Source: an uncultured Lachnospiraceae bacterium (GTDB taxonomy: Bacteria; Bacillota; Clostridia; Lachnospirales; Lachnospiraceae). From it: a stretch of 62,771 nt of DNA. The stretch's first letter is position 1, and every line of letters begins with the position of its first letter. The position numbers were made by a program, and so were the translations under genes. This document shows positions 1 to 8,623 of the stretch, piece by piece. The stretch is taken from contig CAJTSL010000006.1 in assembly GCA_910578845.1 (NCBI GenBank), positions 38,429 through 101,199 of the forward strand, written 5' to 3'. The notes beneath the pieces were generated by a model. The model was not told the DNA's origin. It saw only the letters and a program-made list of their open reading frames with translations, and did no database searches.

Positions 1-297
1 GTTATTGTTGTGAATACTATATGTAACGCTACGGAAGTGCGACAAACCGAAGCAAGGAAAATAGCGGCTCAGGTTGATGTAATGATAGTAATAGGTGGAA
101 ATCATAGTTCTAATACGCGAAAGTTATATGAGATTTGTATGCAGGAGTGTGAATACACATATTTTATACAGACATTGGATGACTTGCAATTGAGAAAGTT
201 ACCTGAATCTGTCCGGCTGGTAGGTATTACAGCAGGGGCATCTACCCCAAATAATATTATCGAGGAGGTTCAAAATTATGTCAGAATTAACTTTTGA
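1..297 (+). CDS. ispH: 4-hydroxy-3-methylbut-2-enyl diphosphate reductase, C-terminal part (5' end outside window)
   Basis: IspH is the last enzyme of the MEP isoprenoid pathway. It reduces HMBPP to IPP and DMAPP with a [4Fe-4S] cluster. The reading frame is open from base 1, so only about the last 98 codons are present. Visible family motifs are NTICNATEVRQ, which holds the third cluster cysteine, IGGNHSSNT, and the C-terminal GASTP. The frame ends with TGA at 295-297, inside the next gene, which starts at 278 in another frame. In many Clostridia IspH and an S1-domain protein are one fused polypeptide; here they are separate, overlapping genes. Identity is confident; the upstream part cannot be seen. 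Confidence 0.93.
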   Translation, partial: VIVVNTICNATEVRQTEARKIAAQVDVMIVIGGNHSSNTRKLYEICMQECEYTYFIQTLDDLQLRKLPESVRLVGITAGASTPNNIIEEVQNYVRINF

Positions 298-1417
298 ACA
301 AATGTTAGAAGGATCATTAAAGACAATACACACAGGGGAGGTTGTTGAAGGTACAGTCATCGATGTGAAACCTGAAGAGATCGTGCTCAATATCGGATAT
401 AAATCAGATGGCATCCTTACTAGGAATGAATATACGAATGAACCGAATGTAGACTTAACGACCGTGGTAAAACCTGGTGATACGATGGAAGTAAAGATTT
501 GGAAAGTAAACGACGGCGAGGGACAAGTTTTGCTTACTTATAAGCGCCTTGCAGCTGACAGAGGCAATAAGAGGATTGAAGAAGCTTATAATAATAAAGA
601 AGTCCTTACAGCGAAAGTAACGCAGGTGCTTGGCGGCGGCCTTAGTGTTGTTGTGGAAGAAGTAAGGATCTTTATTCCGGCAAGCCTTGTGTCCGATAGC
701 TATGAGAAAGACCTGACGAAGTACGCAGGCCAGGAAATCCAGTTCGTGATCAGCGAATATAATCCGAAAAGAAGAAGATATATCGGAGACAGAAAACAAT
801 TATTGGTAGCTGAGAAAGCGGAATTACAGAAGAAATTGTTTGAAACCATCAAAGAAGGCGATGTAGTGGAAGGCGCCGTGAAAAATGTTACAGATTTTGG
901 CGCATTCATTGACCTTGGCGGAGCTGACGGTCTGCTTCATATTTCCGAAATGTCTTGGGGCAGAGTTGAGAATCCTAAGAAAGTATTTAAAGTTGGCGAG
1001 AAATTAAAAGTTTTAATTAAAGAGATTTCAGGTACGAAGATTGCGTTAAGTTTGAAATTCGATGATGCGAACCCATGGAAAGATGCGGCGCAGAAATATG
1101 CAATCGGTAATGAAGTGACTGGTAAAGTGGCTCGTATGACTGACTTTGGTGCATTTATCGAGTTAGAATCAGGCATTGACGCTTTGTTGCATGTGTCACA
1201 GATCTCTAAAGAGCATATTGACAAGCCTTCGGATGTTTTAAAAGTTGGTGAAGAAGTAACTGCAAAAGTGGTAGATTTCAATGAGCAGGATAAGAAAATC
1301 AGCTTGAGCATCAAAGCAATGTTAACGCCGGAACCAAAAGAGGTGGAAGAAGAGGATGCAGACGTTGTTTCTGTAGATATAGCATCCGTTATTGCGAAAG
1401 AGAATGAAGAAGCATAG
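278..1417 (+). CDS. S1 RNA-binding domain protein (ribosomal protein S1-like)
   Basis: This 379-residue protein has four S1 (OB-fold) repeats at about residues 18-88, 105-172, 190-262 and 275-347, followed by an acidic tail. Repeats 3 and 4 carry the typical VTDFGAFI and MTDFGAFI cores followed by GLLHISEMS and ALLHVSQIS. S1-like proteins bind mRNA and assist translation initiation. The ATG at 278 has a strong site, GAGGAGG at 262-268, nine bases upstream. The gene overlaps ispH by 20 bp in a different frame, so the two are probably co-translated. It has fewer domains than proteobacterial RpsA (six), which is normal for Firmicutes homologues. I leave the symbol empty because some annotations reserve rpsA for the longer protein. 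Confidence 0.9.
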   Translation: MSELTFEQMLEGSLKTIHTGEVVEGTVIDVKPEEIVLNIGYKSDGILTRNEYTNEPNVDLTTVVKPGDTMEVKIWKVNDGEGQVLLTYKRLAADRGNKRIEEAYNNKEVLTAKVTQVLGGGLSVVVEEVRIFIPASLVSDSYEKDLTKYAGQEIQFVISEYNPKRRRYIGDRKQLLVAEKAELQKKLFETIKEGDVVEGAVKNVTDFGAFIDLGGADGLLHISEMSWGRVENPKKVFKVGEKLKVLIKEISGTKIALSLKFDDANPWKDAAQKYAIGNEVTGKVARMTDFGAFIELESGIDALLHVSQISKEHIDKPSDVLKVGEEVTAKVVDFNEQDKKISLSIKAMLTPEPKEVEEEDADVVSVDIASVIAKENEEA

Positions 1418-1454
1418 AGCATCATAAAAATAAAAGCGGGAGTGGAATTCGCAT

Positions 1455-2231
1455 ATGGCATACGATTATGAGTATTTTAAAAAAGCGGTTCTTGATTTGA
1501 CAAAGATTGATTTGGATGCTTATAAAGAGAAGCAGATGAAACGTCGTATTGATACGCTGATTGCCAAGAATAAGATCGTCGGTTACGAGAATTATGTTGC
1601 GGCGCTCAAAGCAAACAACAGGATGTTTGAAGAGTTTGTCAATTATTTAACGATTAATGTGTCGGAATTCTACCGTAATCCTGACCAGTGGCAGATTATG
1701 GACAGAGAGATTATCCCTGACTTGATCCGCCGCTTTGGTAAGAACCTTAAAATATGGAGTGCGGCATGTTCGACAGGAGATGAGCCATATTCTCTGGTCA
1801 TGGCGTTCTCTAGGCATATTCCACTGAACCAGATTAAGATTTATGCGACTGATTTGGATAAACAGGTAATTGCAAAAGCGAAAGCAGGCCTATATGCAGA
1901 GAAAAGCATTGCCAGTGTGCCGGATGATTTTAAGAAGAAATATTTTACTAAAATCGGCCCGTCATATCAGATCTCGAATGAGATTAAAGCAAGGGTAGAG
2001 TTTAAGGAACATAATCTATTAAAAGATGCCTATCCGACGGATTATCATTTCATTATATGTCGTAATGTCTTGATTTATTTTACGGAAGAAGCGAAAGAAG
2101 AAGTGTTCCGCAAATTCCAGAGAAGCCTTAAACCGGGCGGATTTCTCTTCATTGGTAGCACGGAGCAGATTATCAATCATAAAGAGATTGGGTTTGAGAG
2201 GAAGAATTCCTTCTTTTATGAGAAGCCATAA
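1455..2231 (+). CDS. cheR: Chemotaxis protein-glutamate O-methyltransferase CheR
   Basis: CheR methylates glutamates of chemoreceptors with S-adenosylmethionine to reset their sensitivity. The 258-residue length is typical. The helical N-domain covers about residues 1-70, and NVSEFYRNP at 68-76 is the family motif at the active-site entrance. The SAM-binding segment WSAACSTGDEPYS lies at 101-113, ATDLD at 131-135, and FIICRNVLIYF near 200. It follows the S1 gene by 37 bp and ends before a strong terminator at 2266-2293, so it may be the last gene of the ispH-S1 transcript. A likely substrate, a chemoreceptor, is encoded at 59.6 kb. No other che genes are nearby. Confidence 0.93.
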   Translation: MAYDYEYFKKAVLDLTKIDLDAYKEKQMKRRIDTLIAKNKIVGYENYVAALKANNRMFEEFVNYLTINVSEFYRNPDQWQIMDREIIPDLIRRFGKNLKIWSAACSTGDEPYSLVMAFSRHIPLNQIKIYATDLDKQVIAKAKAGLYAEKSIASVPDDFKKKYFTKIGPSYQISNEIKARVEFKEHNLLKDAYPTDYHFIICRNVLIYFTEEAKEEVFRKFQRSLKPGGFLFIGSTEQIINHKEIGFERKNSFFYEKP

Positions 2232-2265
2232 TAATGCGATGATAGCGATGGACGAACGTATAAAA

Positions 2266-2293
2266 ATGTCAGGCAAGAGCCTGACATTTTTTT
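2266..2293 (+). terminator. Rho-independent terminator after cheR
   Basis: A perfect 9-bp stem (ATGTCAGGC / GCCTGACAT) with an AAGA loop is followed by six T. It lies 35 bp after the cheR stop. Confidence 0.92.
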
Positions 2294-2346
2294 ATACGAT
2301 AATAATATGATATTATGATGAGGCCTGCGCTTTTTAAGCGTTTGTT

Positions 2347-3471
2347 CTAAATATTTGCCATTTTGTGTAAAATATAGCTGGCATAGACAGAGAATAGCGC
2401 GCGGTCTTTTTTCCGTTCATCAGTCAGTTCAAAGAATAGCTCCTTGCTCTTATAATCCCGTTTGAAGAACGGCTCGATCTGGATGTCCCATTGGGGAAGA
2501 TAGGAGGAATATTTACGCGTATAGCAGGTCGCTGCGGTAGCTTGTACACGATGCCCTCTGTCAACATAAGATGCAACTGATTTATGCATAGCGGCGTCTT
2601 CCGCAGGAAGATAGTAGTAGTCTTTATAATTGGAATAGAAATACTTCATTTCTTCTTCGTAGATCGGGACTTTGAGGATGCCCTCTTTATCTTCGCCGCT
2701 AAAACAACAACCATTTGAAACCGCAGATAGCGGACGGGGCAGCACGGTCGGAAGCGCCAATTTCATGACAAGGGTATGCCGTTCCATACTGTCATTGTCC
2801 TGGTAAGTATTTGCCTGCACTTTTTTCGCACGAAGCTTGCCGTTAAACAAATCATAATAGGCAAGCAAAGAGATCAATTGTAGCATCCCTTTCATATCGT
2901 CGCTGTTATGCAACATGAGCAATTGGAAATTGAATTCCGAAGGGCGATTGACATATTTGTGGTAAATATTGATAAGCTCGCCCCCATTGTACATATCCCG
3001 GCGATTGATGCCTAGAAATGTTTCCAAGGTTTTTTGCTTGCAATTCGGTGTATTTAAGAAAAACTTATAGGGAGAGATTCTCTTATATAAGTCAATTCCT
3101 TCAAATGATTCAAAATTATAAGGCAATGCATATTGCACGCATTTTTGCAATAGATAAGGCAAATCAAAATTATTGCCATTGAAGTGGATCAAATGCGTGA
3201 AGGAAGAAGCAAAAGTGAAAAAGGCTTCCAGGACTTCTTTCTCTTCTGCATAGCTCTCCGCGAACCATTGCCTGATGCACCAGCAGCCGTACTGATAATA
3301 GGCTGCGCCAATCAGATATAGGGAGGAGCTTTTGGCAGTAAATCCGGTTGTTTCGATATCAATGAACAGGATATCTTCAAGCGGCGCAATCCTGTCTAAC
3401 GGATACGCCATTTTATAATTGTCTAATTTAAGATTTTCAATACGCATACGCACCATCATCCATTCATTCAA
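2347..3471 (-). CDS. Ribonuclease H-like (YprB-type) exonuclease domain protein
   Basis: This 374-residue protein has an RNase H-like, DnaQ-fold domain (the RNase_H_2/YprB group) at about residues 33-200. The first acidic motif is FIDIETTGF at 37-45, and a later LIHFNGNNFDLPYL motif has the usual second acidic position. The C-terminal half, residues 200-374, has no feature I recognise. The family is predicted to cut nucleic acids with divalent metals; the substrate is unknown. It is divergent from rnfC. The start is uncertain: ATGs at codons 1, 5, 6 and 9 are all possible and no clear ribosome binding site decides between them. Confidence 0.8.
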   Translation of the reverse strand: MNEWMMVRMRIENLKLDNYKMAYPLDRIAPLEDILFIDIETTGFTAKSSSLYLIGAAYYQYGCWCIRQWFAESYAEEKEVLEAFFTFASSFTHLIHFNGNNFDLPYLLQKCVQYALPYNFESFEGIDLYKRISPYKFFLNTPNCKQKTLETFLGINRRDMYNGGELINIYHKYVNRPSEFNFQLLMLHNSDDMKGMLQLISLLAYYDLFNGKLRAKKVQANTYQDNDSMERHTLVMKLALPTVLPRPLSAVSNGCCFSGEDKEGILKVPIYEEEMKYFYSNYKDYYYLPAEDAAMHKSVASYVDRGHRVQATAATCYTRKYSSYLPQWDIQIEPFFKRDYKSKELFFELTDERKKDRALFSVYASYILHKMANI

Positions 3472-3606
3472 CTATGTTACAAAAATATAATAGCACATTT
3501 TGAAAAGATATATATAGATAATAACATATTTTTTGAATTTGCAGTAGTATTTTCCGTCGAAAAATAGTATATTTAATTATATGAAATGAAGAGAGAGGGG
3601 CGGCAA

Positions 3607-4923
3607 ATGGCAAAATTAACATTTTTGGGTGGAATTCATCCATATGATGGAAAAGATATTTCCAAAGATAAGCCTATTAAAGCGATATTGCCAAAAGGAG
3701 ATTTGGCATATCCTTTATCCCAGCATATCGGTGCACCGGCAAAGCCGATTGTGGAAAAAGGCGAACATGTATTAACAGGACAAAAGATCGCAGAGGCAGG
3801 CGGGTTTGTATCGGCGCCGATCTATGCGACTGTGTCCGGTACTGTTAAGGCGATTGAGCCAAGGCGTGTCGTAACCGGGGACAGCGTCATGAGCATCATC
3901 ATTGAGAATGATGGCCTATATGAGGAAGTGGAATATGCGCCCGTAAAACCGCTTGCAGATATGAGCAAAGAAGAGATTATCGAGAGAATCAAGGAAGCCG
4001 GCATTGTTGGCATGGGCGGGGCGGGATTCCCTACTTTTATCAAACTTTCACCAAAAGAGCCGGATAAGATTGACTATGTCATTGCAAACTGTGCAGAATG
4101 TGAGCCATATCTTACATCTGATTACAGGAGGATGTTAGAAGAGCCGGAGAAACTGGTGGAAGGATTAAAAGTATCGCTCCGGCTATTTGATAATGCGCGA
4201 GGGATCCTAGCGGTAGAGGATAACAAACCGGATTGTATCGAGCTATTGAAGAAGCTGACGAAAGATGAGCCGAAGATCAGCGTGAAGGCGCTGAAGACGA
4301 AATATCCGCAAGGAGCGGAGAGACAGTTGATTTTTGCCGCGACCGGCAGAAAAATTAATTCTTCTATGCTGCCGGCGGATGCAGGCTGCGTAGTAAATAA
4401 TGTAGATACGATTGTGGCTATTTATCATGCCGTCATAGAAGGAAAGCCATTGATGAACCGGATTGTGACGGTGACAGGAGATGCGATTGCCGAGCCGCAG
4501 AACTTCATTGTCAGGATCGGGACGAATTATCATGAATTAATCGAAGAAGCGGGAGGGTTTAAAAAAGAACCTGCGAAAATTATCTCTGGTGGGCCAATGA
4601 TGGGCTTTGCGCTTTTTGATCTGGATGTCCCGACGACAAAAACAGCGTCGGCATTGCTTTGCCTGACGGAAGATGATGTATCAGATATGGAGCCTAGCGC
4701 CTGTATTAACTGCGGACGCTGCGTGGAGGCATGCCCGAGCCGTATTGTGCCAAGGCTGCTTTCGGATTATGCGGAGAATTATAATGAAGAAGCGTTTCTT
4801 TCCCATGACGGGATGGAGTGCTGTGAATGCGGATGCTGTAGCTATGTATGTCCGGCGAAGAGGCCGCTGACACAGACTATTAAGTCTATGCGCAAGATAC
4901 AGCTTGCGAAGAAGAAAAAGTAG
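3607..4923 (+). CDS. rnfC: Rnf electron transport complex subunit C
   Basis: RnfC is the peripheral NADH-binding subunit of the membrane ferredoxin:NAD+ oxidoreductase, which couples electron transfer to Na+ or H+ pumping. The N-terminal GGIHPYDGK segment, the GMGGAGFPTFIK motif of the NADH/FMN domain, and two [4Fe-4S] motifs are visible: Cys366, 369, 372, 376 and Cys405, 408, 411, 415. The ATG at 3607 is preferred over one at 3586 because AGAGAGGGG at about 3591-3600 sits just upstream of it. It is the first gene of rnfCDGEAB; rnfD follows after 12 bp. Confidence 0.96.
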   Translation: MAKLTFLGGIHPYDGKDISKDKPIKAILPKGDLAYPLSQHIGAPAKPIVEKGEHVLTGQKIAEAGGFVSAPIYATVSGTVKAIEPRRVVTGDSVMSIIIENDGLYEEVEYAPVKPLADMSKEEIIERIKEAGIVGMGGAGFPTFIKLSPKEPDKIDYVIANCAECEPYLTSDYRRMLEEPEKLVEGLKVSLRLFDNARGILAVEDNKPDCIELLKKLTKDEPKISVKALKTKYPQGAERQLIFAATGRKINSSMLPADAGCVVNNVDTIVAIYHAVIEGKPLMNRIVTVTGDAIAEPQNFIVRIGTNYHELIEEAGGFKKEPAKIISGGPMMGFALFDLDVPTTKTASALLCLTEDDVSDMEPSACINCGRCVEACPSRIVPRLLSDYAENYNEEAFLSHDGMECCECGCCSYVCPAKRPLTQTIKSMRKIQLAKKKK

Positions 4924-4935
4924 GAGGAAAGCAGA

Positions 4936-5868
4936 ATGAGCGATTTGATGAAAGTATCGTCCAATCCCCATATCCGGTCGAAATCATCGACGAGCAGCAT
5001 TATGCTTGCTGTCGTGATTGCACTTTTGCCGGCGGCAGGATTTGGCATTTTTAATTTCGGATTGGATGCACTGATTTTAATTCTGGTGACAGTTCTATCT
5101 ACTGTTTTAACGGAATATATATTTGAGAAAATTCTTGGTAAGAAATCAACAATAGGAGATTATTCGGCGGTCGTTACGGGCCTGCTCTTGGCAATGAACC
5201 TTCCTTCGTCGGCGCCATGGTGGATAGGCGTAATAGGCGGGGTTTTTGCTATTTTAGTAGTGAAGATGCTTTTTGGCGGCATAGGGCAGAATTTTATGAA
5301 CCCGGCATTGGGCGCGAGATGTTTCCTGCTTATAGCTTTTACTTCGATCATGACGAATTTTGACTGCGATGCTTATACAGGAGCAACGCCTCTTGCACAG
5401 CTAAAGAGTGGGGAAGCTTTGGATATTTATGGGATGGTCATTGGTAGGACGGCAGGGACGATTGGCGAGACATCCATGATTGCGATTATCATTGGCGCTT
5501 GTTTCCTGATATTAGTAGGCGTCATTGATTTGCGGATTCCCGGGAGCTACATAGTTAGTTTTGTTATTTTCATTGGGTTATTTGGCGGCTATGGTTTTAA
5601 TTATGCGTTTTTGGCCGCGCATCTTGCCGGAGGCGGGTTAATGCTTGGCGCTTTCTTCATGGCAACAGACTATGTCACAAGGCCGATTACGGTAAAAGGA
5701 CAATATGTATACGGTATTTTATTGGGTATTCTGACAGGTATCTTCCGGATTTTCGGCGCATCTTCGGAAGGTGTTTCCTATGCGATTATCCTTGGGAACC
5801 TTTTAGTGCCGCTTATTGAGCGTGTCACGCTTCCGACGGCATTTGGGAAAGGAGGCGCAAAAGCATGA
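4936..5868 (+). CDS. rnfD: Rnf electron transport complex subunit D
   Basis: RnfD is an integral membrane subunit of about nine helices that carries covalently bound FMN. The protein has 310 residues. The motif TGATPL at 148-153 is the ApbE recognition site, with Thr151 the predicted phosphoester-linked residue. NFMNPALGARCFL just before it is a conserved RnfD/NqrB segment. AGGAGG precedes the ATG. The last 4 bp overlap rnfG, which indicates coupled translation. The matching flavin transferase is probably the ApbE protein at 15.2 kb. Confidence 0.95.
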   Translation: MSDLMKVSSNPHIRSKSSTSSIMLAVVIALLPAAGFGIFNFGLDALILILVTVLSTVLTEYIFEKILGKKSTIGDYSAVVTGLLLAMNLPSSAPWWIGVIGGVFAILVVKMLFGGIGQNFMNPALGARCFLLIAFTSIMTNFDCDAYTGATPLAQLKSGEALDIYGMVIGRTAGTIGETSMIAIIIGACFLILVGVIDLRIPGSYIVSFVIFIGLFGGYGFNYAFLAAHLAGGGLMLGAFFMATDYVTRPITVKGQYVYGILLGILTGIFRIFGASSEGVSYAIILGNLLVPLIERVTLPTAFGKGGAKA

Positions 5869-6476
5869 GCAAGATGATGAAAGACACGGCGATACTGCTT
5901 GTGATTACATTGGTTTCCGGATTGCTGCTTGGTCTGGTCTATCAGATTACGAAAGAGCCGATTGCCATACAGAAGGAAAAGGCGAAACAGAAAGCATGTC
6001 AAGAAGTTTTTCAAGAGGCGTCTTCTTTTGAAGAAGTACAAGTGAATCAGCCTGATGCTACGGCGTGGGCGGATGCTGGCTTTGCGCAGGAGACGATTGA
6101 TGAAGTGATGGCAGCAAAAGATGCTGCGGGCGAGACCATAGGATATGTGATTACCGTTACAACCAAAGAAGGTTATGGAGGTGATATCCGCTTTACCGTG
6201 GGAATTGCAAATGATGGTACTGTAAACGGTATTTCTATATTAGATATTACCGAAACCGCAGGCCTTGGCATGCGCGCGGAAGAGGTATTAGCGCCTCAAT
6301 TTGCTAATAAGAACGTAGAGCAGTTCCAATATGTAAAAACCGGGGCGGCGGCTGATCATCAGATCGATGCGATTTCCGGGGCTACGATTACAACGAATGC
6401 GGTAACGAACGGTGTCAACGCAGGTATTTACTATTTCCGGACGGAAATGATGCTGGGAGGTAGTGGCAATGAATAA
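5865..6476 (+). CDS. rnfG: Rnf electron transport complex subunit G (FMN-binding)
   Basis: RnfG is anchored by one N-terminal helix (about residues 8-30) and exposes an FMN-binding domain on the outer face of the membrane. The motif DAISGATITT places the flavinylated threonine at residue 174. The GGDIRFTVGI and ETAGLGMRAEE segments are typical of the FMN-binding domain. The length of 203 residues is normal. It overlaps rnfD by 4 bp, and its stop overlaps the start of rnfE. Confidence 0.94.
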   Translation: MSKMMKDTAILLVITLVSGLLLGLVYQITKEPIAIQKEKAKQKACQEVFQEASSFEEVQVNQPDATAWADAGFAQETIDEVMAAKDAAGETIGYVITVTTKEGYGGDIRFTVGIANDGTVNGISILDITETAGLGMRAEEVLAPQFANKNVEQFQYVKTGAAADHQIDAISGATITTNAVTNGVNAGIYYFRTEMMLGGSGNE

Positions 6477-7188
6477 TATAAAAGAACGTCTGCTTAACGG
6501 ACTCATTAAAGAAAACCCGACTTTTGTTTTGATGCTTGGCATGTGTCCGACCCTCGCCGTTACGACTTCGGCAATGAATGGATTGGGCATGGGACTTACG
6601 ACTATGGTCGTTCTTGCGCTTAGCAATGCATTTATTTCCATGCTTCGGAATATTATTCCCGGTAAAGTAAGGATTCCGGCATTTATCGTTATCATCGCTT
6701 CTTTTGTAACGATTGTAGAGCTTTTGCTGGAAGGATTCCTTCCGGCGTTATATGATGCGCTTGGGATTTATATTCCGTTGATTGTTGTTAACTGTATTAT
6801 TTTGGGGCGTGCTGAGAGCTACGCGTCTAAGAACCCGGTGATTCCTTCTTTGTTCGATGGAATCGGCATGGGGCTTGGATTTTCCTTTGCGCTTACTTGT
6901 ATCGGCGCAGTGAGGGAACTGATTGGCGCAGGTACTTTATTTGGTGCTAACATAATGCCGGAAAGTTATGTGCCTTGTAGTATTTTCATTATGGCGCCAG
7001 GCGCTTTCTTCGTTCTCGCCGCGCTGACTGCGATACAGAATAAGATTAAGATTGCCGGAGAGAGAAAAGGAAAAGACATGTCAAAGATACAGTCTGGCTG
7101 TGGCAGTGACTGTATGAATTGTAAAGATACCGGATGCACGAAGCGCATCTATGATGATAAGGGAAAGGGGGAGAAGACAAATGCTTAA
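6469..7188 (+). CDS. rnfE: Rnf electron transport complex subunit E, with a Cys-rich C-terminal tail
   Basis: RnfE is a six-helix membrane subunit homologous to RnfA. With RnfA it is thought to hold an iron centre in the membrane. The core holds MLGMCPTLAVT and VVNCIILGRAES. The ATG at 6469 is chosen because GGGAGG lies at 6455-6460; an in-frame GTG at 6463 is too close to that site. After the last helix the protein continues about 40 residues and contains Cys211, Cys215, Cys218 and Cys223 (a C-x3-C-x2-C-x4-C pattern). The short RnfE proteins of proteobacteria lack this tail. The tail might bind metal or a cluster; this is inference. Confidence 0.94.
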   Translation: MNNIKERLLNGLIKENPTFVLMLGMCPTLAVTTSAMNGLGMGLTTMVVLALSNAFISMLRNIIPGKVRIPAFIVIIASFVTIVELLLEGFLPALYDALGIYIPLIVVNCIILGRAESYASKNPVIPSLFDGIGMGLGFSFALTCIGAVRELIGAGTLFGANIMPESYVPCSIFIMAPGAFFVLAALTAIQNKIKIAGERKGKDMSKIQSGCGSDCMNCKDTGCTKRIYDDKGKGEKTNA

Positions 7189-7759
7189 AGATTTATTGAT
7201 TATCTTAATCAGTTCTTCCCTCGTAAGCAATGTAGTTTTAAGCCAGTTCTTAGGACTGTGTCCGTTCCTTGGCGTTTCTAAGAAAACGAATACGGCGAGC
7301 GGAATGGGCGTGGCGGTTATTTTTGTTATAACGCTTGCTTCTGCGGTAGCGGGCGTCATCTACAAATATGTATTGGTTCCGCTTGACATTACTTATTTGC
7401 AGACGATTGTGTTTATCTTGGTCATAGCAGCTCTTGTACAGTTTGTGGAAATGTTCCTTCGAAAGTTCATTCCTTCCCTTTATGAGTCGTTAGGCGTATA
7501 TTTGCCGCTTATTACGACTAACTGTGCAGTGCTTGGCGTGGCTCTGACTAATGTACAGAAAAATTACGGGATATTGACCGGGGTTGTAAATGGTTTTGCA
7601 ACAGCCGTAGGATTTACCATTGCGATAATTATTCTAGCGGGCATCAGAGAGAAGATGGAGTATAACGATATACCGGAATCCTTTAAGGGAATGCCGATTG
7701 TCCTGGTAACAGCAGGGTTGATGGCGATTGCCTTTTGCGGCTTCTCCGGATTGCTTTAG
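7181..7759 (+). CDS. rnfA: Rnf electron transport complex subunit A
   Basis: RnfA is a six-helix membrane subunit of the Rnf complex. Conserved segments are LSQFLGLCPFLGVSKK near the N-terminus, with one cysteine, and LITTNCAVLGVAL in the middle, with the second. These are the residues proposed to hold the intramembrane iron site together with RnfE. The start at 7181 follows a purine-rich AAGGGGGAG site and overlaps the end of rnfE by 8 bp. An upstream ATG at 7151 would add ten charged residues and is less likely. rnfB follows after 18 bp. Confidence 0.95.
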   Translation: MLKDLLIILISSSLVSNVVLSQFLGLCPFLGVSKKTNTASGMGVAVIFVITLASAVAGVIYKYVLVPLDITYLQTIVFILVIAALVQFVEMFLRKFIPSLYESLGVYLPLITTNCAVLGVALTNVQKNYGILTGVVNGFATAVGFTIAIIILAGIREKMEYNDIPESFKGMPIVLVTAGLMAIAFCGFSGLL

Positions 7760-7777
7760 AAAGGAGCGTAGTGACTG

Positions 7778-8575
7778 ATGGAAATAACCGGAGTTTTAGT
7801 CGCGACACTCATTGTTGGAGGAGTCGGCCTTTTCGTAGGGCTCTTTCTGGGAGTTGCGGCAATTAAATTTAAAGTGGAAGTAGATGAGAAAGAAGAAGCC
7901 GTGCTTGGGGTATTGCCTGGGAATAACTGCGGTGGTTGTGGTTTTGCCGGATGTTCTAATCTGGCATCGGCAATTGCCAAAGGGGAAGCGCCTGTGAATG
8001 CCTGTCCTGTAGGCGGTGAGAAAGTCGCTAAGCTAGTGGCAGATATTATGGGCGTAGAGGCAGGAGACAGCGTAAGGCAAGTAGCCTTTGTACAATGCCA
8101 GGGTGATTGTGATAAATCGAAGGCGGATTATGAGTATCATGGGATTGAGGATTGCCGTATGCTTGCTTTCGTACCGGGGGGCGGTGCAAAATCATGCAAT
8201 TATGGATGCCTTGGTTATGGGAATTGTGTAAAGGCTTGTCCTTTTGACGCAATCCACGTTGTAAATGGCGTAGCTCTTGTTGATAAAGAAAAATGTAAGG
8301 CATGTGGAAAATGTGTGGCAGCATGTCCAAAGAATCTGATCACGCTGATTCCTTACGATGCAGAATATGCGGTGGCATGTAGCTCTCACGATAAAGGCCC
8401 TGTCACCATGAAGGCATGCGAAGTCGGCTGCATCGGCTGTCAGCTATGTAAGAAGAACTGTCCTTCTGATGCAATTGTCATCAACGAATTTAACGCAACA
8501 ATTGATCAGGATAAATGTACCAGGTGTGGGACTTGTAAGGAGAAATGTCCGAAGAAGGCGATTGTGTCACATTAA
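7778..8575 (+). CDS. rnfB: Rnf electron transport complex subunit B (ferredoxin-binding)
   Basis: RnfB receives electrons from reduced ferredoxin. The protein has 265 residues: one N-terminal membrane helix (about 5-30), then a four-cysteine cluster domain starting NNCGGCGFAGC at 49-59 and closed by NACPVGG. Several ferredoxin-like motifs follow, including CNYGCLGYGNCVKACP, CKACGKCVAACP, CIGCQLCKKNCP and CTRCGTCKEKCP. The multi-cluster C-terminus is typical of clostridial RnfB. It is the last gene of the rnf operon. No terminator is visible before the aldo/keto reductase 48 bp downstream, so read-through is possible. Confidence 0.96.
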   Translation: MEITGVLVATLIVGGVGLFVGLFLGVAAIKFKVEVDEKEEAVLGVLPGNNCGGCGFAGCSNLASAIAKGEAPVNACPVGGEKVAKLVADIMGVEAGDSVRQVAFVQCQGDCDKSKADYEYHGIEDCRMLAFVPGGGAKSCNYGCLGYGNCVKACPFDAIHVVNGVALVDKEKCKACGKCVAACPKNLITLIPYDAEYAVACSSHDKGPVTMKACEVGCIGCQLCKKNCPSDAIVINEFNATIDQDKCTRCGTCKEKCPKKAIVSH

Positions 8576-8623
8576 GTGCGTGGGGAATTAGAGAATATTA
8601 GATAATTGAGAGAGGAGAAAGCT

